A DNA stretch of 45,965 nt from Ignavibacteriales bacterium CG_4_9_14_3_um_filter_30_11 (GTDB taxonomy: Bacteria > Bacteroidota > Ignavibacteria > Ignavibacteriales > Ignavibacteriaceae). The stretch spans positions 1,149-47,113 of the forward strand of contig PFVA01000267.1 of the NCBI GenBank assembly GCA_002790365.1, written 5' to 3'. The notes under the pieces are model-generated. The model made no database searches. It had not been told where the DNA came from and was given only the letters and a program-made list of their open reading frames with translations. Both the position numbers and the translations under genes were made by a program. Shown one piece after another: positions 9,843 to 18,579 of this stretch (its first letter is position 1; the number at the start of each line of letters is the position of its first letter).

Positions 9843-9911
9843 AAATAATTTTATAACCAATATAGAAAAAATAGTTTTGTTTTTATAAAAATAATAGCAT
9901 ATCAGATATAA

Positions 9912-10694
9912 ATGAATTCTAAAATCCAAATTTCAGCTATAATTATAGCTAAAGATGAAGAGCTAAATATTAGTAGATGTTTAAACAACCTGAAAGATTG
10001 CATAGATGATATTGTCGTTTTGGTTGATGATCAAACCACGGACAAAACGGTTGAAATATTAAGAACCTTTCCCTTGGTTAGATTTAGTGTTATTAACTGG
10101 AAAGGGTATGCAAAAACAAAACAATATGCTGTAACTTTAACTAAAAACGACTGGATATTTTGGATTGATGCAGATGAAGCTTTAACCGAGAAGCTAAAAA
10201 ATGAAATAAATGAATTCAAAGTATCTGAACCTAAATACTCAGCATATTCTGTTCCACGAAAAGCTTATTTCTTAGGAAAATGGATAAAGCATTGTGGATG
10301 GTATCCTGGTAGAGTCGTAAGATTATTCAACAAAAAGAAAGCACAATTTATTGATCTGAAAGTTCACGAACACTTAATCGTTGACGGAAATATTGGAGAA
10401 TTAATATCAGACTTAGATCATTTTACAGACCCTGATATTAAACATTATTTCAAAAAATTTAATGAATATACTTCATTGGCAGCAGAAGATTTATTAAACT
10501 GTGGAAGAAAATTCAAAATAATTGATATACTTTTTAGACCACTATTTATTTTTATGAAAATGTATTTTGTTAAACTTGGATTTTTAGATGGAATACAAGG
10601 TTTTATATTATCAATATTTTCTTCAGTATATGTTTTTACAAAATATTGTAAATTATGGGAGTTGAAAAAGGGAAAGGTAAAAAATGGAAACTGA
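9912..10694 (+). CDS. Glycosyltransferase family 2, WaaE/KdtX-like
   Basis: ISAIIIAKDEELNISRCLNNLKD...DIVVLVDDQTTDKTVEI...WIFWIDADEAL. Confidence 0.85.
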   Translation: MNSKIQISAIIIAKDEELNISRCLNNLKDCIDDIVVLVDDQTTDKTVEILRTFPLVRFSVINWKGYAKTKQYAVTLTKNDWIFWIDADEALTEKLKNEINEFKVSEPKYSAYSVPRKAYFLGKWIKHCGWYPGRVVRLFNKKKAQFIDLKVHEHLIVDGNIGELISDLDHFTDPDIKHYFKKFNEYTSLAAEDLLNCGRKFKIIDILFRPLFIFMKMYFVKLGFLDGIQGFILSIFSSVYVFTKYCKLWELKKGKVKNGN

Positions 10695-11004
10695 CAAAAC
10701 TCAATTACTTTTTATGCAGTTGGTTTTACAAAACCAACAAATTGCTATGATGGCAATGGGGAAATTAGAAAACCCTGTAACAAAACGAATTGATAGAAAT
10801 ATAGACTATGCAAAAGTTTCAATTGATACATTGGATATGCTTCAAGTTAAAACAAAAGGTAATTTAAGTGAATATGAAGAAAAATATTTAACAGAGGTAC
10901 TTAAAGAATTAAAATTAACATATGTTGAAGAGTTAAGTAAAGACAAAAAAACACCAACAAATAGTGAAAATAAAAAAGAAGATGACAAAAAAAGTAAAAA
11001 ATAA
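10684..11004 (+). CDS. DUF1844 domain protein
   Basis: Short acidic/Lys-rich protein with QLLFMQLVLQNQQIAMMAMGKLENP...IDTLDMLQVKTKGNLSEYEEKYL. Confidence 0.75.
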   Translation: METDKTQLLFMQLVLQNQQIAMMAMGKLENPVTKRIDRNIDYAKVSIDTLDMLQVKTKGNLSEYEEKYLTEVLKELKLTYVEELSKDKKTPTNSENKKEDDKKSKK

Positions 11005-11908
11005 AAAAACTATTAAAATTGGTATCACTGTTAATACTACCAAAGAACCAGGAATTGAAATTGTTTCATTACTTATTGAAAAGTTAAAAAGCAAAAGCTT
11101 TGATTATTATATAACGGAAAAAGTAAAAGATGTAAAGAATAAATTAAGAGAAAAAATCAGTGATAATAGATTTTTAGAGATTGATAATCTGTGTAAAAAA
11201 AGTGATTTAATAATTTCTATAGGTGGTGATGGAACAATGCTTGCTACAGGTTATCATGCTCTAAAATATGATAAGCCTGTATTCGGTATAAATATTGGTA
11301 AATTGGGATTTTTAGTAGAAGCGGAAATGGGGCAGCTTGATCATCTTGTTGAAGAAATTACAAACGGAAGATATACTATAGATGAAAGAATGATAATTAC
11401 TGCCGAATGTCTAGGGCATAATGTTGAAACAATGTATGCAATAAATGATATTGTTATTGATAAAGGTTCCTGGCCCAAATTGATTGAGCTTACAATAAAA
11501 GTAGATGATGACTATGTTACTACTTTTGGTGCTGACGGAATTATTGTTGCAACTCCAACTGGTTCTACAGGATACTCTATTTCAACAGGAGGACCTGTGG
11601 TTAATCCAAAGGCGGATGTAATTACTTTATCTCCCATTTCACCACATAGTTTAAATATTAGACCTTTAGTTCTATCAAGCAATCAAGTAATTACAATTAC
11701 AGCTAATTCTCCTTTTAAAGATGTGCATGTAAATTGTGACGGTCAAAGAGTTTTTGCCTTTCCTCCTCCTATAACAGTTAAAATTAAGAAGAGTAAAAAA
11801 CCCTTTAAATTAGTCCACACATCACTTAATAATTATTTTGAAACATTAAGGAACAAACTAATGTGGGGAATAGATTTAAGAAATAAAAATGGAAATAATG
11901 GTGAGTAA
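10982..11908 (+). CDS. nadK: NAD kinase
   Basis: IISIGGDGTMLATGYHA, GKLGFLVE, DGIIVATPTGSTGYSISTGGPVV, NCDGQ; ATG at 10982 preferred over the GTG at 10964. Confidence 0.93.
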   Translation: MTKKVKNKKTIKIGITVNTTKEPGIEIVSLLIEKLKSKSFDYYITEKVKDVKNKLREKISDNRFLEIDNLCKKSDLIISIGGDGTMLATGYHALKYDKPVFGINIGKLGFLVEAEMGQLDHLVEEITNGRYTIDERMIITAECLGHNVETMYAINDIVIDKGSWPKLIELTIKVDDDYVTTFGADGIIVATPTGSTGYSISTGGPVVNPKADVITLSPISPHSLNIRPLVLSSNQVITITANSPFKDVHVNCDGQRVFAFPPPITVKIKKSKKPFKLVHTSLNNYFETLRNKLMWGIDLRNKNGNNGE

Positions 11909-11909
11909 T

Positions 11910-12416
11910 ATGAAATCAGAATTTGTGGTAATATTTATTGTCTTATTTTCAGTAATAACATTTTCACAAAATAAAAAAATCAAAGATCCCAAAACAAAAG
12001 CGCCAATGCTAATAGGTGAAATCGACAGAACAGCATTTCAAGATTCTGTTTTTTCTTGGTGGTTCAATTCAGAATATAATATGTACGAAGTAGATACAAG
12101 CTCTGTTCAAGTTGAAAAAGATAAAATCAATAATTATGATCTTACTTTAGTGATGGGAACTTGGTGCAGTGACACCAGAAGGGAAGTACCCCGTCTTTTT
12201 AAAATTCTTGATTACTTAAACTACCCTATTGATAAATTGAAAATCTATGCTGTTGATAGAAGTAAAAAGGGGTTAAGTGGTGAAATTGATTCGTTGAAAA
12301 TTCAAAGAGTTCCAACTATTATTTTTAATAAAAACAATAAAGAAACAGGTCGCATAATAGAAGGACCAACAGAAACAATTGAAAAAGATATTGTAAAAAT
12401 AATTACAAAGAAGTAA
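11910..12416 (+). CDS. Secreted thioredoxin-like protein with single-Cys WCSDT motif
   Basis: N-terminal signal peptide (from ATG 11910); LVMGTWCSDTRREVPRLFKILD; cis-Pro region RVPTIIF. Confidence 0.8.
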   Translation: MKSEFVVIFIVLFSVITFSQNKKIKDPKTKAPMLIGEIDRTAFQDSVFSWWFNSEYNMYEVDTSSVQVEKDKINNYDLTLVMGTWCSDTRREVPRLFKILDYLNYPIDKLKIYAVDRSKKGLSGEIDSLKIQRVPTIIFNKNNKETGRIIEGPTETIEKDIVKIITKK

Positions 12417-12419
12417 AAA

Positions 12420-13586
12420 TTATTTTTCTACTTCTTGTAAAATATCCATTAATGTATCTTTTGTTTCATCTACTTCTACTAAGTCTCCTTTAATTCTTTT
12501 CTTAATTTTTATCCTACTCTTATCCTGTTTCTTTGGATTATTTTTATCAGGATAATTTTTATAAACATAAATCTCATTTTTATAATTGCGTAAAATTATT
12601 TTATCTTTATCGTGGTGCAAAGTATAATTAGGTATTATCGGTATTTTACCTCCACCGCCAGGTGCATCAATTACAAAATGAGGAACACCTAAACCACTGG
12701 TATGTCCTCTTAAATGTTCGTAAATCTCTAGACCTGTTTCAATTGATGTTCTAAAATGGTTTGCACCTTTAGTTTCATCAGCCATATACATGTAATAAGG
12801 TCTAACTCTAATTTTTAATAATTTTTGCATTAGCTCTTTCACAACTTCAGGATTATCGTTAACACCTTTCATTATTACCATTTGATTACCTACTGGACAA
12901 CCAGCATCAGCAAGTTTTTTACAAGCTTCAGTACTTTCAGGTGTAACTTCCCAAGGATGATTAAAATGTGTGTTAACATATATAGGATGATATTTTTTGA
13001 TCATGTTACAAAGATTATCAGTTATTCTTTGTGGGAGAACGCAAGGAATTTTAGATCCGAGTCTAATTATTTCGATATGAGGAATATTTCTTAATCTACT
13101 TAGAATTTTTTCGAGCATGTTATCAGTTAACATAAACGGATCTCCGCCTGACAAAATAACATCTCTTATTTCTTTATGATCTTCTAAATAATTAAAAGCA
13201 CTTTCCAAATTTTTCATGGAAATTTTTTCATAGTCACCAACTTTTCTTTTTCTAGTGCAGAATCTGCAATACATACCGCATTGACTGGTAACCAGAAATA
13301 ATGCTCTGTCAGGATAACGATGTGTTATGTTGGGTACCGGACTCATAGAATCTTCCATCAATGGATCTTCTTCAGCGTCCACATCTTCAAGTTCTTTTTT
13401 ATCAGGTACGCATTGTAACCAGATTGGGTCACCTGGGTATCGGATAAGGCTAGCATAGTATGGGTTTATTCTAGCTTGAAAGAATTCATCTAAATTGGCA
13501 GCAACATCTCTGTCAATACCAAATTTATCAACAAGCTCATCGACAGTATGAATACTGTCTCTAATCATTTGTTGCCAAAGTTCCAT
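12420..13586 (-). CDS. KamA-family radical SAM protein (lysine 2,3-aminomutase-like)
   Basis: CGMYCRFC cluster motif, ILSGGDPFM, HFVIDAPGGGGKIPI PLP-lysine motif. Confidence 0.93.
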   Translation of the reverse strand: MELWQQMIRDSIHTVDELVDKFGIDRDVAANLDEFFQARINPYYASLIRYPGDPIWLQCVPDKKELEDVDAEEDPLMEDSMSPVPNITHRYPDRALFLVTSQCGMYCRFCTRKRKVGDYEKISMKNLESAFNYLEDHKEIRDVILSGGDPFMLTDNMLEKILSRLRNIPHIEIIRLGSKIPCVLPQRITDNLCNMIKKYHPIYVNTHFNHPWEVTPESTEACKKLADAGCPVGNQMVIMKGVNDNPEVVKELMQKLLKIRVRPYYMYMADETKGANHFRTSIETGLEIYEHLRGHTSGLGVPHFVIDAPGGGGKIPIIPNYTLHHDKDKIILRNYKNEIYVYKNYPDKNNPKKQDKSRIKIKKRIKGDLVEVDETKDTLMDILQEVEK

Positions 13587-13605
13587 AATTAATCCTTGAT
13601 TGTTT

Positions 13606-14073
13606 TTAAAATCTCTTTCCGTAAATAATTAAGCTATCATTTAGCTTATAAAAATCATCTATTTGAGAAACAACTTTATAATTATTATTTATATAAAAAT
13701 TTCTAGTATTTGTATAATCATCTTTAGAGGATGTTTCTATCAAAAGCCATCTCCCATTATTTTGTGTAACAAATTCTTCTGCGTGTGCCATTAATTTTTT
13801 ACCTATACCTTTACCTTGTTCATTATTATCAACAACTATCCAGTACAAATCATAAACAGCATCTGTTAAAGGTCTTATTCCAATACAATGATATCCTAAA
13901 ATTTTTTCGTTTTCTGTAAAAACAAAAATATTATAATCCTTTTGTTCTTTGAAGTTAAGAGTTACATTTATTAATTCCATTGCTACATTAACTTCATCAC
14001 TTGTAAATGAAGAAATATTATTTAACATTTCTTCTAATGCAATTTTATCAGACTGCTTTATTCTGCGTATCAT
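13606..14073 (-). CDS. GNAT family N-acetyltransferase
   Basis: LYWIVVDNNEQGKGIGKKLMAHAEEF acetyl-CoA-binding motif A; NTRNFYINNNYKVV. Confidence 0.88.
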   Translation of the reverse strand: MIRRIKQSDKIALEEMLNNISSFTSDEVNVAMELINVTLNFKEQKDYNIFVFTENEKILGYHCIGIRPLTDAVYDLYWIVVDNNEQGKGIGKKLMAHAEEFVTQNNGRWLLIETSSKDDYTNTRNFYINNNYKVVSQIDDFYKLNDSLIIYGKRF

Positions 14074-15109
14074 TCAAAGATCTGCTGAGAGCAAATTCTG
14101 ATAATTTTTTAAGTAATTGATCATGTGATAGACCAAATTTTTTTGCTGCTTTGTAAAATCCTGAATCTACTGATATATCAGGATTTGGATTAATTTCAAT
14201 CACATATGGTTTATTATTTTTGCCAAGTCTTATATCAACCCTAGCATAATCTCTGCATTTTAATGCTTTAAAAGATTTAGTGGCAATATCTTCAACCAAG
14301 TTTTTTAATTTGTTGTTTATTTTAGCAGGGCAAACAGAGAGTGTGTTATTATAATAATCACTATTGGTAATCCACTTACTTTCATAAGTAACTATTTTCG
14401 GTAATCCTTTCGGTAATCCTTTAAATGATATTTCAGAAATTGGAAAAATTGAATTACCTAATATTGCTACATTCAATTCTTTACCATCAATATATTCTTC
14501 AATAATAATTTCAGTTTTGTAAGTGTTTAGCAAAAAGTCAACTTGCTTTAATAAGCTCTTAAAATTATAAACAACAGAATTTTCTGAAATTCCAATACTG
14601 GCATCTTCTTTTAATAGTTTTATTATTACAGGGAAGTTTAAGGTAAAATCATTTTTGTTTAGTTCATCAATTTTTGAAAGTGTAATTGAAGAAGGAGTAT
14701 CAATATTAAAAGCTTTTAAAATATTTTTAGTAATAGATTTATTTAAACAGTTTCCTAATGTTTGTGGACGGTTACCGGTATATTGGTATCCTAATAATTC
14801 ATAAACACCGGCAATACAAAATTCATAACTAGAAATGCCTTCAACGGATTCAACAAAATTAAATATTACATCCGGGTTAAATTTTACAATATTCTTTATG
14901 GCAGATTCTATATTATTATCAATTGCCAATACTTCAACACAATAATAATGTTTTCTTAAAGAAGTGCAGATGTTTTCAATTTCATTTGAAAATCCATTTT
15001 CTGATAAATCGTGTTTACCATTTGTGAAGGATCCGGGTTTACCGGTATATATAGAGTAAATACTAACTGGTGCATTGTAGGCAACTAGTATTTTTTTGTT
15101 TTGTTTCAA
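14048..15109 (-). CDS. ATP-grasp ligase, D-Ala-D-Ala ligase-like (paralogue 2)
   Basis: LGYQYTGNRPQTLGNCLNKSITK; VIIKLLKEDASIGIS; IIEEYIDGKELNVAILG; YARVDIRLGKNNKPYVIEINPNPD. Confidence 0.88.
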   Translation of the reverse strand: MKQNKKILVAYNAPVSIYSIYTGKPGSFTNGKHDLSENGFSNEIENICTSLRKHYYCVEVLAIDNNIESAIKNIVKFNPDVIFNFVESVEGISSYEFCIAGVYELLGYQYTGNRPQTLGNCLNKSITKNILKAFNIDTPSSITLSKIDELNKNDFTLNFPVIIKLLKEDASIGISENSVVYNFKSLLKQVDFLLNTYKTEIIIEEYIDGKELNVAILGNSIFPISEISFKGLPKGLPKIVTYESKWITNSDYYNNTLSVCPAKINNKLKNLVEDIATKSFKALKCRDYARVDIRLGKNNKPYVIEINPNPDISVDSGFYKAAKKFGLSHDQLLKKLSEFALSRSLNDTQNKAV

Positions 15110-16188
15110 GCTAATCCGTGCCTTTTTGCAGATAAATAGAGTACTTCATTTATCATTTCGTTATAAGTTAGCCCTGAAGCAAAAGCTGCTTTGGGGAAAC
15201 TAGAATTTTCTCTTGGGTCAGGTAGTATCCCCGGCAAAGGATTTATTTCTATCACATTGGGAATACCATCTGTATCTAATCTTAAATCAATTCTTCCCCA
15301 ATCTTTACAATTTAAAACCTTAAAGGTTTGTAAAGCTGTTCTATTAATAATTTGTTCTAATGATTTTGAAATTTTAGCCGGGCAAGTGAAAGCTTGCATA
15401 GGATTATCTATAGTATCAATAATCCATTTTGCTTCATAAGAATAAATATGTGCTAGGTCATCCGGAAAATCACCGTAACTTAATTCAATTATTGGCAGCA
15501 CTTTTACATCATCACCATTACCCATTAATGCAACAGTAAATTCTCTTCCGGGTAAAAATTCTTCTATTAACGCAGTTTGGTTATAATTTTCTGTTATGCG
15601 TCGTACCTCATTTATTAATTCTTCTTTATTGGAAACGAAAGAAGAAGAATAAATTCCTTTGCTCGAACCTTCGCAAACAGGTTTAACAATTAATGGAAAA
15701 TTCATTTCACCAATATCTAATGATTTATAATTGTCTGAGGTAGTAAATTTTGAATTTGGAATTTTATGATATGATAAAACTTCTTTTGTTCTTGCTTTAT
15801 CCAAACAAGTTGTAAGTGTTAATGGATCAGACCCTGTGTAAGGAATATTTAACAAATCTAAGATTGCAGGTATCTGTGCCTCTCTGCTTCCTCCATTAAT
15901 TCCTTCAGTAACATTAAAAACTATGTTAGGTCTATTTTCTTTTAATTTTATATATACCTCTTCATTACCTTCAATCATGATTACATCATTATATAATTCT
16001 AATGCTTCCTTTAAAGCATCAATAGTTTCTACTGAATCCCATTCAGCATATTTATCAACAGAGGGTTTTGTTTGAACTGAAGATGGCGATGAGTCGACAA
16101 GAATTTCTTGAGATGGTAGTTGCTCAATAGGTTTTACATTAAAAGTTAGTCCGACTTTTAACCTATTTTTAAATTTATAAGATAAAAT
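15106..16188 (-). CDS. ATP-grasp ligase, D-Ala-D-Ala ligase-like (paralogue 1); start revised upstream of the ORF-track ATG to a putative ATT
   Basis: Track ORF (15106..15978) lacks the N-terminal strand; the same frame is open to a TAA at 16198-16200 and encodes ...LKVGLTFNVKPIEQLPSQEILVDSSPSSVQTKPSVDKYAEWDSVETIDALKEALELYNDVI. Core: IPYTGSDPLTLTTCLDKARTK, VKPVCEGSSKGI, VIEINPLPG. Confidence 0.75.
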   Translation of the reverse strand: MLSYKFKNRLKVGLTFNVKPIEQLPSQEILVDSSPSSVQTKPSVDKYAEWDSVETIDALKEALELYNDVIMIEGNEEVYIKLKENRPNIVFNVTEGINGGSREAQIPAILDLLNIPYTGSDPLTLTTCLDKARTKEVLSYHKIPNSKFTTSDNYKSLDIGEMNFPLIVKPVCEGSSKGIYSSSFVSNKEELINEVRRITENYNQTALIEEFLPGREFTVALMGNGDDVKVLPIIELSYGDFPDDLAHIYSYEAKWIIDTIDNPMQAFTCPAKISKSLEQIINRTALQTFKVLNCKDWGRIDLRLDTDGIPNVIEINPLPGILPDPRENSSFPKAAFASGLTYNEMINEVLYLSAKRHGLA

Positions 16189-16254
16189 AAAAATCCTTTA
16201 AATTTTTTTTTAATAAATATAATTAATAATATTATTAAGTCAATAAAAAAATAA

Positions 16255-16284
16255 AAAATATTTTTTTGGTGCAAAAAATATTTT
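16255..16284 (-). terminator. AT-only hairpin with trailing T tract just after recG; possible terminator
   Basis: Minus strand AAAATATTTTTT-GCACCA-AAAAAATATTTT followed by TTATTTTTTT; 12-bp stem without G/C. Confidence 0.4.
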
Positions 16285-18494
16285 CAGGCAATTTTTGAAT
16301 AGTTAAAATGAGAAGAGTAGTGGTTTACAAGATTTTCCTTGAGGAGTTTGTTGTTTTCATTTTGCAAATTAATATCTTCCTGAATTAATTTAAAAGCTAC
16401 ACCCTTAGCATGCTCAATGATATCAGTATCTTTAACGATGTCAATAAAATTTAATTCAGGCATACCACTTTGTTTGATTCCAAAAATATCTCCGGGTCCT
16501 CTAAGCTTAAGATCTATCTCAGCAAGTTTAAAGCCATCTGAATGCTTTACAATTGAATTTAGCCTTATGGAAGATTTATAAATAATTTTTTGGGCTGAGG
16601 ACAAATATTCTATTTTCATGTCATCTTTCAAATTATACTTCATGTTTTTTTCATCAGTTACCAAAATACAATAAGCTTGTTCATCACTTCTTCCAACTCT
16701 TCCTCTTAGTTGATGAAGTTGTGAAATACCAAATCTTTGTGCTTCATTAATTAAAATTATATTTGCATTTGGAATGTCTATCCCTACTTCAATAACAGTT
16801 GTTGAAATTAAAACATCAAATTTATGTTTTTTAAATTGCTGCATAATATTTTCTTTTTCTTGCCAACTCATTCTTCCATGAAGCAATCCAACTTTTATTT
16901 TCTTAAAGTATGTATTTGTAAGAGACTTGTAAAAAGCTTCAGCTGATTTTAACTCTAACTTTTCAGAATCTTCAACTAAAGGATAGACAATAAATGATTG
17001 TATACCATTGAAAGCTTTTTCAATAATGTATTTATATATATCAGGTAATTTAGTTGTACTTCTTAAAACAGTTTTTATTTTTTTTCTTCCTTTTGGTAAT
17101 TGTTTTATTAAAGAAATATCAAGATCAGCATAAACAGTCATTGATAAAGTTCTTGGAATTGGAGTAGCACTCATTACAATTACATCAGGCATTGTACCTT
17201 TTTTCATAAGAGCTGCTCTTTGTTCTACTCCAAATCTATGCTGTTCATCAACAACCAATAATCCAAGTTTGCTAAATGATACTTTTTCTTCTAATAAAGC
17301 GTGTGTACCAATAATAATTTTTGATTTACCTGTTTTAATTTCATTTAAAACAATTTCTCTTTCTCTTTTAGTTTGTCCGCCTAATAATAAAGTTGTATTA
17401 ATATGAATATTTTTGTTTTTACTTGAGAAATCATTCAATAATCTACTAATATTTATAAAATGTTGATCTGCAAGTATTTCGGTTGGTGCCATCATTACAG
17501 ACTGAAATCCATTGTCTGCAGCAATTATCATTGCAATTAGAGCAACAATTGTTTTTCCACTTCCTACATCCCCCTGTATCAATCTATTCATAGGTTGATC
17601 TTGTTTCATATCAATAAAAATATCTTTTAAAGTCTTTTGCTGATCATCAGTTAGTTTAAATGGAAGAAAACTTATAATATCTTTTACTAAGGTTGTATTT
17701 ATGTTCATTTTAATACCGGTCAATTTATTTTTATACTGATATTTTTTTAGTGCAATCAAAATTTCTAGATAAAGAATTTCCTCAAACTTAAATCTTTTTA
17801 TGGATTTATTAAATAATTCTAAATTTACTGGAAAATGCATGTTTTTTACAGCATCATTAATATTAAGAAGAGCATTTTTCTTAATTATGTAATCAGGCAA
17901 GGATTCGGGTAGTAGATCTGCATATTTATCAACTACATTATTAATGATTCTTCTAATGCTAAAATCACCAAGGTTTGCACTCTTTACAGTTTTCGGAATT
18001 CTATAGAATGGAATAATTTTTCCAGTATTCAAATAACTTATAGTTTCATCTTCGCTTATTCTATCAAAATCAGGATGAATGATTTGCATATCCCCATATT
18101 TAGACCTTGTCGGTTTACCTGAAACGGCGTAAGTATTTCCTTCCTGAAATATCTCATAAATATATTTTATGCCATGAAACCAGACGCAATTAAAACTGCC
18201 AGTCAAATCTTTTAAAGTAACTGTCATAATTTCTTGTTTGCCAAACCTTCTTCTATCTTTATTTATTACTTCCGCTATGATAGTAATTTCACCATCATAA
18301 CCGTCTAACAGATAAAAATATGCTTTAGCAATAGAAAGAGTTGTTCTTCTGTCTAAATGTTTAGCTGGAAAGTAAAAAAGAAGATCTCTAATAGTTTTTA
18401 TTCCAATTGATTCAAATGATTCTGCTCGTTTAGGTCCAACACCCTTTACAAACTGAACTGATTCGTTTAGAATATTTTCATTATTAGAATTCAT
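16284..18494 (-). CDS. recG: ATP-dependent DNA helicase RecG
   Basis: RLIQGDVGSGKTIVALIAM, VVDEQHRFGVEQRAAL, MSATPIPRTLSMTVYADLD, QLHQLRGRVGRS. Confidence 0.97.
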   Translation of the reverse strand: MNSNNENILNESVQFVKGVGPKRAESFESIGIKTIRDLLFYFPAKHLDRRTTLSIAKAYFYLLDGYDGEITIIAEVINKDRRRFGKQEIMTVTLKDLTGSFNCVWFHGIKYIYEIFQEGNTYAVSGKPTRSKYGDMQIIHPDFDRISEDETISYLNTGKIIPFYRIPKTVKSANLGDFSIRRIINNVVDKYADLLPESLPDYIIKKNALLNINDAVKNMHFPVNLELFNKSIKRFKFEEILYLEILIALKKYQYKNKLTGIKMNINTTLVKDIISFLPFKLTDDQQKTLKDIFIDMKQDQPMNRLIQGDVGSGKTIVALIAMIIAADNGFQSVMMAPTEILADQHFINISRLLNDFSSKNKNIHINTTLLLGGQTKREREIVLNEIKTGKSKIIIGTHALLEEKVSFSKLGLLVVDEQHRFGVEQRAALMKKGTMPDVIVMSATPIPRTLSMTVYADLDISLIKQLPKGRKKIKTVLRSTTKLPDIYKYIIEKAFNGIQSFIVYPLVEDSEKLELKSAEAFYKSLTNTYFKKIKVGLLHGRMSWQEKENIMQQFKKHKFDVLISTTVIEVGIDIPNANIILINEAQRFGISQLHQLRGRVGRSDEQAYCILVTDEKNMKYNLKDDMKIEYLSSAQKIIYKSSIRLNSIVKHSDGFKLAEIDLKLRGPGDIFGIKQSGMPELNFIDIVKDTDIIEHAKGVAFKLIQEDINLQNENNKLLKENLVNHYSSHFNYSKIA

Positions 18495-18579
18495 TTGTTA
18501 ATAAAATTAATTGAAGTGAATAGTAAAAACAATATTTTATTATTAATTGGCTATGTTTATTTTGTAACTATTAAAAATA

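Noticed and set aside
13606-14073. Calling the GNAT AblB (beta-lysine acetyltransferase)
   Set aside because: At 155 aa it seems too short for typical AblB, and no diagnostic motif could be confirmed by eye.
14399-14422. Tandem 12-mer CGGTAATCCTTT x2 in ATP-grasp2 (encodes GLPKGLPK)
   Set aside because: Paralogue 1 has the same segment length (ELSYGDFPDDLAHIYSYEAKW vs EISFKGLPKGLPKIVTYESKW), so it need not be a recent insertion; two copies only.
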